64,000 nt of DNA from contig BPKI01000001.1 in assembly GCA_026005055.1 (NCBI GenBank), positions 930,001 to 994,000 on the forward strand. Direction: 5' to 3'. The position numbers and the translations under genes were made by a program. The notes beneath the pieces were generated by a model. The model worked only from the letters and a program-made list of their open reading frames with translations. It was not told where the DNA came from and did not search any database. This document shows positions 33,901 through 40,216 of the stretch, piece by piece (position 1 is the stretch's first letter; each line of letters starts with the position of its first letter). The DNA is from Lysobacterales bacterium (lineage in GTDB: Bacteria; Pseudomonadota; Gammaproteobacteria; Xanthomonadales; BPKI01).

Positions 33901-35475
33901 AAGCGTATCGCCCTCCCCGCGCCATCGCGCCAGTCCGGCTGCGGTGGCCACCCAGAGCTCGCCCTGGCGATCCTCATGGATCCTGAGCACCATCGGTTCC
34001 CGGCGTAGGTGGATCGCCGCCGGCGCGAAGCTGAGGCTCCGGATAGTGCCCCCGGGTCCATAGCCGCGCAGGCCGCCGTGCCGATAGCCGACCCACAGGG
34101 TTCCATCACGCGCGCGCAGGAGGGCGCGAGGCTCGCTGTACGGCGGCTCCTCCGGAACCCTCTCGAAGGTGCCCTCGGGCTGCCTGCGCAGCAGTCCTTG
34201 CGGTGTCGTGGTCCATAGCCGCCCCTCCTCATCGAAGGCGAGGGCGGTGACGCGCAAGGGATCGGCGGCCTTCAGCCCGAGCACCTCGCGCAAGGGGGCG
34301 TCGTGCACCTCCACCGTCTTGCGCGTGAAATCGACTCTCCAGAGGCCCTCGCCGTCGAATCCGATCCAAAGACCGCCCGCCCCATCCTCGGCGAGAGCGC
34401 GCGCGTTGCCCGCGCGCGGCCGGGATTCGGCGGCGCTTCGCCGACTCAGCCAAGAGAAGGTCGCGTCTCGGGTGTCGGTATGGGCGAGACCGCGGGCGAA
34501 GCCCCCGACCCACAGGGTTCCGCGGCGGTCGATCAGCAGGGCCTGGATCGAATCGTCGTGCAGCCCTCTTGGCACCTCTTCCCGCCGGAAAGCTCGCACC
34601 CCTTGCTCTTCGACCAGCCACAGTCCTTGGCCGAGCGTGCCGGCCCACAGGCGCCCTTGCGCGTCTTCCACGAGTTGGTTGACGGTGAGATCGCTGAGCG
34701 CGAGAGGCTCCCAGATCGACTCCCTGAGCCTCATGATCCCGCCGACGCCGGCGATGACCAGCGTGCCATCGCGCCGCTCGAGGACGGTGCGCACTGCCCG
34801 CTCGAGCACCTGGCCGAGGCGGCGGGCACGACCATCGCGATCGATCGCGAGCACCCCATCGGCGACGGCGAGGATTGCGCCCTCGGGCGTGGGAAAGAGA
34901 TCGCGCACCGGGACCGAGCGGGGATGGCTGCGGTCGAGCCGCAGGAGGTCGCGCAATTGCTGGCTCTCCCGCTCGAAGCGCAGGATGCGGTCGGGAAGCG
35001 CGATCCACAGATCGCCGCGAGCGTCCTCGTAGAGTTTCACGACCGGCCCGGTCGCATCGGCTTCGAGCGCAGCGAGCGCAGGCGGCAGGGCCTGAATGCG
35101 TCCCGTACGGAGCTCGAGGGAGCTCAACGTCGCGGCACTGCCCCCGATCCACAACCGGTCGCCAGCGCCCAAGGCGAGCGCGGTGACGAAGGATTCGGGG
35201 AGGCCGTCGTCGGATCGCCATAGCCGCAGGTTTTCCCCGTCGTAGCGGTGCAGTCCGCCCTGCGTGCCGATCCACAGATAACCCTGAGGATCCTCGAGGA
35301 GCGCGGTGATCGTGTGCTGCAGGAGGGCACGCTCGGAGCCCTCCAAGGGCTCGAAGACGCGATCGCGCTCGATGAGCTCGTGGACCGAGGGCGTTCCGAT
35401 CGCCGGCGCGCCCGGAGACGTGGTGGCGAGGAGGACCAGGCTCCATCCGAGCACGGCTGGAGCGATGGAAGTCAT
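30958..35475 (-). CDS. Membrane sensor with beta-propeller, two PAS domains, GGDEF and EAL domains
   Basis: 1505 residues. A signal peptide (VLGWSLVLLATTSPGAPA) precedes about 650 residues of Reg_prop propeller repeats with the recurring pattern LWIGT..G(L/V)...G, then a Y_Y_Y domain (FSHLPAGEYRFDLIAESTDF), one membrane helix (AKVLYALGAVLLSSVVFLVQ), a short coiled segment and two PAS domains (one ending MAGTARDVTEARR, the second ending FFVTVLSDITDRKR). The GGDEF domain has an intact ARLGGDEF and should make c-di-GMP. The residues 9 to 6 positions before the motif read GERD, not RxxD, so product inhibition is probably lost. The EAL domain keeps EALLRW, ELTET and DDFGTGYSS and should degrade c-di-GMP. 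Periplasmic signals are probably converted into a c-di-GMP change. Start at ATG 35475. Confidence 0.93.
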   Translation of the reverse strand: MTSIAPAVLGWSLVLLATTSPGAPAIGTPSVHELIERDRVFEPLEGSERALLQHTITALLEDPQGYLWIGTQGGLHRYDGENLRLWRSDDGLPESFVTALALGAGDRLWIGGSAATLSSLELRTGRIQALPPALAALEADATGPVVKLYEDARGDLWIALPDRILRFERESQQLRDLLRLDRSHPRSVPVRDLFPTPEGAILAVADGVLAIDRDGRARRLGQVLERAVRTVLERRDGTLVIAGVGGIMRLRESIWEPLALSDLTVNQLVEDAQGRLWAGTLGQGLWLVEEQGVRAFRREEVPRGLHDDSIQALLIDRRGTLWVGGFARGLAHTDTRDATFSWLSRRSAAESRPRAGNARALAEDGAGGLWIGFDGEGLWRVDFTRKTVEVHDAPLREVLGLKAADPLRVTALAFDEEGRLWTTTPQGLLRRQPEGTFERVPEEPPYSEPRALLRARDGTLWVGYRHGGLRGYGPGGTIRSLSFAPAAIHLRREPMVLRIHEDRQGELWVATAAGLARWRGEGDTLRFVSLEVDGALATPSTELVRDFLEDSEGRRWLATHGGLLRIVQMEEDRVRAERVLPPLMTSRGDTTVYALLEAEGKLWLSSNVGILRFDPTAGRWHLFDRRHGLEELEFNGGAALRLSDGRLAFGGITGVVIGRDRPDRREQPPPLVIRAVRILEEGSRAVEIEPPPDHLRLKASSAVIQFDFGIIDPARLSEHRIAWRLSGFDRVWTEAGRGRTATFSHLPAGEYRFDLIAESTDFGITRAGIGITVEPAWWASWPAKVLYALGAVLLSSVVFLVQRRRRLQRAAHERALAEREQRLRLALWGSGDEYWDWDIARGRFYRLGADLLLGFRESEQTMDSDSWRHHAIHPEDRERVERLLAEHLAGASEFFESEHRIRHASGRWIWVRSRGKVVERDAEGRPLRMAGTARDVTEARRIERDRRIAAEVIRCMSEGVAVLDPAFRFVSVNPAFTRITGYGAEELLGEDAAMLDGPLFPPEQRRRLRERLAADGHWHGEIWQRRKDGSEFLCELEAHEVLDAQGKRAFFVTVLSDITDRKRVEHELRYLANYDTLTGLPNRTLLGERLAHAIARARRQGSRVAVLFLDLDRFKHVNDSLGHAVGDRLLRAAGERLRQITGERDTVARLGGDEFTLVLEDVRDLSEVERTAERVLDAFREPLTLDGGQDVVISPSIGIALYPEHGDVPADLLKCADAAMYQAKERGRNTYQFYVEAMDLEARRRASMGAALRRALERNELGLVYQPKLDLRRGRICGVEALLRWHSADFGMVPPASFVPLAEESGLIVPIGEWVLREATAQLRQLDEVTGLRLSMAVNVSVMQLLRGDLDHRLSRILAETRTSGQRIELELTETIVMANPEQSIRTLRALKATGVRLAIDDFGTGYSSLAYLKRLPIDTLKIDKTFVSDLIVDPDDEAITATIIAMAHTLELAVVAEGVENREQLDYLRRQGCDLAQGFFIGRPLPGAQLADWLRENAKGEGIA

Positions 35476-35519
35476 GGCGTCTGGAACGGTGCGTGGCCGC
35501 TCGAGCGGTGTTGAGTCCG

Positions 35520-35548
35520 AGTGTAGGGCGACCGATACGGAGGCACAA
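35520..35548 (-). promoter_or_regulatory. Candidate sigma-70 promoter for the GGDEF/EAL sensor gene
   Basis: On the minus strand TTGTGC (35548-35543) and TACACT (35525-35520) are separated by exactly 17 bases. The -10 hexamer lies 44 bases before the sensor ATG. It lies back to back with the candidate ygfB -10 box. Confidence 0.45.
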
Positions 35549-35567
35549 GCTCGCCGAGCGGGCGATC

Positions 35568-35573
35568 TACACT
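35568..35573 (+). promoter_or_regulatory. Candidate -10 box for ygfB-pepP
   Basis: TACACT lies 26 bases before the ygfB ATG; no -35 hexamer is recognisable. Confidence 0.3.
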
Positions 35574-35599
35574 AGCGCCACAGCGGAGGCCGATGGCGA

Positions 35600-36118
35600 A
35601 TGCGTTTCGATTTTCCGATCTTGGCACGCGATCTGGAGAGAGAAGGTCTGAGCATGGATGCGGCGGCCTTTCACGGCACGCTATGCGGTTGGCTTTGTGC
35701 GGGGCGCTCCGACGTCGCCGGCCTGCGCCGAGAGCTGCTTCCTTCCGAGGCGTCCTTCGAACGGTTGTCGAGCGAATGGTTCGAGCGCTCGCTGAGCATG
35801 GCGGCGGAGGATCTCGACGATGGGATGCTCGGTTTTCACCCGCTGCTGCCCGCGGACGAAAGGCCCTTGGCGGAGCGCGTGCGCGCGCTTGCCGCCTGGT
35901 GCGATGCCTTTCTCGGTGCCTATGGCCTCGGTGGGGGTGGCGAGAATGGCGATGCCGAGAAGATCGCGATCCTCGCCGACCTTGCGGCGATCGCCCGAGC
36001 CGACGATGCCAACGTGGACGATTCGGATGAGGAGTCCTTCATGGAGATCGTCGAATACGTGCGCGTGGCGGCGGTCTATTTGCGCATGAGCGCATTCGAC
36101 GGTGCAGGGCGGCGATGA
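35600..36118 (+). CDS. ygfB: YgfB/YecA-family protein (UPF0149)
   Basis: 172 residues, helical and acidic. FHGTLCGWLCAGRSDVAGL at about residue 24-42 is the conserved N-terminal block and DSDEESFMEIVEYVRVAAVYLRM the C-terminal block. The family includes the UPF0149 proteins encoded beside pepP in many gammaproteobacteria. The role is not firmly established in general; in Pseudomonas a YgfB homologue affects beta-lactam resistance gene expression. A second in-frame ATG at 35654 would shorten the protein by 18 residues, but 35600 keeps the usual N-terminus. Overlaps pepP by 4 bases (ATGA). Confidence 0.9.
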   Translation: MRFDFPILARDLEREGLSMDAAAFHGTLCGWLCAGRSDVAGLRRELLPSEASFERLSSEWFERSLSMAAEDLDDGMLGFHPLLPADERPLAERVRALAAWCDAFLGAYGLGGGGENGDAEKIAILADLAAIARADDANVDDSDEESFMEIVEYVRVAAVYLRMSAFDGAGRR

Positions 36119-37497
36119 GCGTGCGATCGACGCTCCTCAGCGAGTATCAGCGCCGACGCCGCGTCCTCATGCGCACCTGCGGCGAGGCTTCGGCGATCGT
36201 GGTGCCAGCGGCGCACGAAAAGGTCCGCAGCAACGACACACACTATCCCTTTCGCCAGGACAGCGATTTTCTTTATCTCACCGGATTTCGCGAGCCCGAT
36301 GCCGTTCTCGTCCTGGTTCCGGGGCGAGCTCGGGGCGAGGCCGTGATCTTCTGCCGCGAACGCGACGCGGAGCGAGAGCGCTGGGATGGGCCGCGCCTCG
36401 GGGTGGAGGCGGCTGCGGCGTCTTTGGGACTCGACGATGCTTTTCCGCTCGCCGACATCGACGAGATCCTCCCCGGTCTGATCGAGGGCCGAAGCAAGAT
36501 TTATTACCCGCTGGGGCGCGATCCGGACTTCGACCGCCGGATCTTGGCCTGGCTCGAGCGGCTGCGCTCGCGCTCGCGGCAGGGCGCCACACCGCCGCAG
36601 GAATTGGTCGCCCTCTCTCATGTTCTCGCCGAGCAACGGCTGTTCAAGAGCCCCGCCGAGGTGGCCCTGATGCGCAAAGCGGTGGCGATCGCGGTGGCGG
36701 CGCATCGCCGGGCGATGGCGTCGGCCCGTCCGGGCATCCGGGAATACGAGCTCGAGGCCGAGCTGCTCTACGAGTTCAAACGCGAAGGCGCGGAACCGGC
36801 TTATGGCGCGATCGTGGCGAGCGGGCCGAATGCGTGCATCCTGCATCATCGCGCGGGCAGCCGCGCGGCCAAGCCGGGGGAGCTCGTGCTCATCGACGCC
36901 GGCGCCGAGTTCGAAGGCTATGCCTCGGACATCACCCGCACCTTTCCGGTGGACGGGCGTTTCAGCGCGCCGCAACGCGCGCTCTACGAGCTGGTCCTCG
37001 CCGCGCAGGAGGCGGCGATCGCCGCCGTCCGCCCCGGGGCGAGCTGGATCGCGCCCCATCAAGCAGCGGTCCGCGTGCTGACCGAAGGTCTGGTCCGATT
37101 GGGTCTGCTCGATGGAGCGCCCGAGAAGCACATCCGCGAGGAGAGCTACCGCCGCTTCTACATGCACAAGACCGGCCATTGGCTCGGTCTGGACGTGCAC
37201 GACGTCGGCGACTATCGGGTGGACGGGGAATGGCGGGTGCTGGAGCCGGGCATGGTGCTCACGATCGAGCCCGGGCTTTACATCGCGGAGGACGATACGA
37301 CCGTGGCGCCCGAATGGCGCGGGATCGGCATCCGCATCGAAGACGACGTTCTGGTCACCCGGCGCGGTGCGGAAGTCCTGAGCGCGGCCCTGCCCAAGGC
37401 ACCGGAGGCGATCGAGGCCATGGTCGGCTGCGCCGCCAAAGGTGCCCCGAATCCGCTCAATGCGAAGCGCCCAGCCGCGCGAAAGCGTCGCGGGTGA
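36115..37497 (+). CDS. pepP: Xaa-Pro aminopeptidase (M24B)
   Basis: 460 residues, slightly longer than E. coli PepP (441). It removes N-terminal residues next to proline, using two Mn/Mg ions. The creatinase-like N-terminal domain covers about residues 1-170 (NDTHYPFRQDSDFLYLTGFREPD). The metal ligands are the Asp pair in LIDAGAEFEGYASDITRTF, the His in HKTGHWLGLDVHD, and the Glu pair in LTIEPGLY and IGIRIEDDVLV. The 3' end overlaps the convergent pepQ gene by 41 bases, giving a basic C-terminal tail (NAKRPAARKRRG). The ubiH/ubiI genes that follow pepP in E. coli are not present. Confidence 0.95.
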   Translation: MSVRSTLLSEYQRRRRVLMRTCGEASAIVVPAAHEKVRSNDTHYPFRQDSDFLYLTGFREPDAVLVLVPGRARGEAVIFCRERDAERERWDGPRLGVEAAAASLGLDDAFPLADIDEILPGLIEGRSKIYYPLGRDPDFDRRILAWLERLRSRSRQGATPPQELVALSHVLAEQRLFKSPAEVALMRKAVAIAVAAHRRAMASARPGIREYELEAELLYEFKREGAEPAYGAIVASGPNACILHHRAGSRAAKPGELVLIDAGAEFEGYASDITRTFPVDGRFSAPQRALYELVLAAQEAAIAAVRPGASWIAPHQAAVRVLTEGLVRLGLLDGAPEKHIREESYRRFYMHKTGHWLGLDVHDVGDYRVDGEWRVLEPGMVLTIEPGLYIAEDDTTVAPEWRGIGIRIEDDVLVTRRGAEVLSAALPKAPEAIEAMVGCAAKGAPNPLNAKRPAARKRRG

Positions 37498-38797
37498 GAT
37501 TTTCGACGCCCTCGGAACGAACGACCACGTCGTCTTCGACGCGGATGCCCCCGAAGGGCGATAGGCGCTCGACCATCTGCCAGTCCACCAGGCGTCCCTC
37601 CGGCCGGGTGCGAAGCGGCTCGAGCAAGGCCGGGATGAAATAAAGACCCGGCTCGATCGTGAGCACCATGCCCGGCTCGAGCACCCGCGTCAGTCGCAGG
37701 AATGGGTGCTCCGGCGGTCGTTCGGTGGGCGTGCCGGCGGCATCGCGTTGATGGCCGGCGACGTCGTGGACCTGCAAGCCAAGCAGATGGCCGAGGCCGT
37801 GCGGGAAGAAAACGCGCGTGATGCCTTGCTCGGTCAGCGCTTCGCTGCTCGCCCCCCGCGCCAGACCGCAATCGAGCATGAGTTCGGCAATGGCGCGGTG
37901 GGCGCGCTCGTGCAGCTCCACGAAGGACGTGCCCGGCTGCGCGGCTGCCGCGAGACGGCGTTCGATGGCGTCCATCGCTGCGATCAAATCGGCGAAGAGC
38001 GTCTCGCCTGCGGCGGCGTGGGTGCGCGTGATATCGGCGGCATAAGCGAAACAGGTGGCGCCGGCATCGACGAGCAGACTCCGCGGCGGTCTGGGAGGCG
38101 TAGGATCTCGGTGCTGGTAATGCAGCACGGCCGCGTGTTCGCCGAGGGCGACGATGCTGTGGTAGGGAGGGTCCTGCTCGGACTGGGCGCTGGCCCGGAG
38201 GAAAGCCAGGGTGATCAGAAGTTCGCTCTCCCCCGCTGCGAAGGCGCTTTGCGCGGCGAGATGTCCGCGCGCTGCGCGCAGGCTGGCCTCGCGCATGCAT
38301 GCGACCTCGTATTCGCTCTTGAAGGACCGCTGAAAGTCGAGCGCGGCGAGGATCGCGGGCGGGTTGTCGGGAACGAGATGTCCGAGCGCCCACTCCGGCT
38401 CCCCGATCACGGCCATGCGCGCGCCGCTCGGGGGGAGGAGGGCGAGCGCGTCCTCGGGACGGCGCACCACGTGGATGTCGAAATGTTCCGTCCAGAACCC
38501 CGCTGGGTCGCTGGGAGGAACGTGCCAGAAATCGATCGGCTGGTGGTAGATCAGGCGTGGCCGTCGTCCGATGCTCAGGACGAGCCAGCTATCGCTGAGC
38601 TCGGGCAGCGGTAGCCAAGCGAGGAAATGCGGATTGGCTCGGAAGGGAAAGCCCTGATCGTCGAGGAAGCGAAGACGCTGCCGTCCGGAGGGGATCACGA
38701 GGTGATCGAGCCGATGAGCGTCGAGCACGGCATCGCATTCGCTCTGGCGACGGGCGATGTGCGCGCCGTAGAGGAGGGCAGGATCCTGGTGGTTCAT
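37457..38797 (-). CDS. pepQ: Xaa-Pro dipeptidase (M24, PepQ type)
   Basis: 446 residues from ATG 38797, close to the 443 of E. coli PepQ. It cleaves X-Pro dipeptides. The N-terminal part begins HQDPALLYGAHIARRQSECDAVL. Metal-binding residues occur in LLVDAGATCFAYAADITRTH, FFPHGLGHLLGLQVHDVAG, LTIEPGLYFI and GGIRVEDDVVV. The start overlaps the apbE stop by 4 bases (ATGA), so it is the last gene of the DUF1631-PilZ-apbE-pepQ run, and its 3' end overlaps pepP. Two proline peptidases ending tail to tail are unusual. Confidence 0.93.
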   Translation of the reverse strand: MNHQDPALLYGAHIARRQSECDAVLDAHRLDHLVIPSGRQRLRFLDDQGFPFRANPHFLAWLPLPELSDSWLVLSIGRRPRLIYHQPIDFWHVPPSDPAGFWTEHFDIHVVRRPEDALALLPPSGARMAVIGEPEWALGHLVPDNPPAILAALDFQRSFKSEYEVACMREASLRAARGHLAAQSAFAAGESELLITLAFLRASAQSEQDPPYHSIVALGEHAAVLHYQHRDPTPPRPPRSLLVDAGATCFAYAADITRTHAAAGETLFADLIAAMDAIERRLAAAAQPGTSFVELHERAHRAIAELMLDCGLARGASSEALTEQGITRVFFPHGLGHLLGLQVHDVAGHQRDAAGTPTERPPEHPFLRLTRVLEPGMVLTIEPGLYFIPALLEPLRTRPEGRLVDWQMVERLSPFGGIRVEDDVVVRSEGVENLTRDAFARLGASH

Positions 38798-39873
38798 GGC
38801 GTATCGCGCCGACAGTCGCGACCTGCATCGTACAACGTGACGGCCTCGATTCCTTTGGGACGGTCGAGCCGGGCGTTCAGCGCGGTGGTGATCCAAAGCC
38901 CCAGTCCGGACTCGAAGTAGAGCGCGCAGCCCAGATCGAGCTCGCGAACGAGGTGGGGGAACTCCTCCGCACCGCCGATCAGCAGGGCGGTGGCGGCGCC
39001 ATCGGCGAGGACCGGATCCTCGTGGAGGACGGCGGCGGTGGCGAGAGCCGAAAGCGCCCGCCCAGAGCGGGGGTCGAAGACGTGCGAGCGCCGCTTCCCG
39101 CCATCCTCGCGGTAGCGCGCATAGGTTCCTGCCGCGAACAATCCCTCCCGATCGTGAAGATCGAGCAGTCCCAAGATGCCGCCTTCGGGGTCGCGCAGCG
39201 CGACCCGCCAGGGTCGCCCCTCGGGATGCCGTCCCAGGGCGACTGCTTCCCCGCCGAGCACGAGCAGGCCGTGCCGAATCCCATGCCGGCGGAGCAGACG
39301 CGCACCCTCGGCCAGCGCCAGCCCCTCCGCGATCGCCGAGGGATCGAGCCGCAGGCGGGGATGGAGGCTGCGGAGGCGATCGCCGGACCTTTGGAGGTGG
39401 ACCATCCTCGGGGGGTCGCTGAGCAGAGCGGCGAGTTCGGAATCCGCTCGAGGGTCGGCGGCGAGCGCTTCCCCCTCCGCCCGGAAGCGGGCGAAGAGCT
39501 CGCCCAGTGCGGGTGCGACCCGCGCGCCCGTAAGCCGCTCGATCCGCCGCGCTTGGTCCACGAGGAGGAGCAGCGAGGGCGGGAGCGGGTCCGACCATCC
39601 GCCCGAGGCGAGGGCATGGTTGAGGCGGGTGAGGGCGCCATCCTCCCAGGGATGCCAATCGCGGTGGAACGCGTTCCACAGCGCCGCGAGCTCGCTGAGC
39701 GCGCGCCGCGCGCGGGATTCCTCACCTTCAGGGACGATCTGCACCACGGCCTCGCTGCCGAAGAGGTGCCAACGGGCGGAGAGCAGCCGATCGCCGCCGC
39801 AGCCGGAGACGCACAGGCCGAGCGCGCAGGCGAGCAGCGTGGCGAGGAGGGAAGTTCGAGCCTCAGCCTCCAC
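38794..39873 (-). CDS. apbE: ApbE-like FAD:protein FMN transferase, predicted lipoprotein
   Basis: 359 residues from a GTG overlapping the PilZ gene by 11 bases. A lipoprotein signal with VSGC (Cys25) places it in the periplasm. The ApbE fold is recognisable from SARWHLFGSEAVVQI at the start, LRLDPSAIAEGLALAEGARLL (the flavin-binding helix), GHHV-type segment HVFDPRSGRALSALATAAVL, and DPVLADGAATALLIGG, where the Asp binds magnesium. ApbE transfers FMN covalently to proteins such as NqrB/NqrC, RnfD/RnfG or NosR. No such target is encoded in this window. The sequence is somewhat divergent, so the enzyme activity is likely but not certain. Confidence 0.85.
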   Translation of the reverse strand: MEAEARTSLLATLLACALGLCVSGCGGDRLLSARWHLFGSEAVVQIVPEGEESRARRALSELAALWNAFHRDWHPWEDGALTRLNHALASGGWSDPLPPSLLLLVDQARRIERLTGARVAPALGELFARFRAEGEALAADPRADSELAALLSDPPRMVHLQRSGDRLRSLHPRLRLDPSAIAEGLALAEGARLLRRHGIRHGLLVLGGEAVALGRHPEGRPWRVALRDPEGGILGLLDLHDREGLFAAGTYARYREDGGKRRSHVFDPRSGRALSALATAAVLHEDPVLADGAATALLIGGAEEFPHLVRELDLGCALYFESGLGLWITTALNARLDRPKGIEAVTLYDAGRDCRRDTP

Positions 39874-40216
39874 CGAGATGGCCGTGCTGGACCCAGTGCG
39901 CGATCCGGCGTTCGTCTTCAGGCGCGATGTCGATGATGCGAAAACCGATCAGTGTCGCGCCTCCCTGCAGGCTGGCCGACCACAGCTCGTGAACGCCGAC
40001 TTCGATCGGACGCGATCGGCCAGCGGCATCGCGCAGCTCGAAGCGGAACTGGTAGAGCGCGTCCTCCCTGAGCGGGCGGTCAGCGATCAGCATCATGCCA
40101 CCGACCGAGAGATCGCCGAGTCGTCCCACGCGGCGCTCTCGAAGGACGTCGGTGACGAACACCTCCTCATCCGCCCGGCGTCGTGGATGGCGCCGCTGCT
40201 CGACACCCGGGGGCAT
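39863..40216 (-). CDS. PilZ domain protein (c-di-GMP receptor)
   Basis: 117 residues from ATG 40216, which shares one base with the DUF1631 stop (TGATG). The c-di-GMP-binding motifs are complete: RRHPR at residues 8-12 fits RxxxR, and DLSVGG at 35-40 fits DxSxxG. It is therefore expected to bind c-di-GMP. There is no additional output domain, so it probably acts by partner contact. The tight coupling to the DUF1631 gene suggests a physical or functional partnership. Confidence 0.92.
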   Translation of the reverse strand: MPPGVEQRRHPRRRADEEVFVTDVLRERRVGRLGDLSVGGMMLIADRPLREDALYQFRFELRDAAGRSRPIEVGVHELWSASLQGGATLIGFRIIDIAPEDERRIAHWVQHGHLGGG

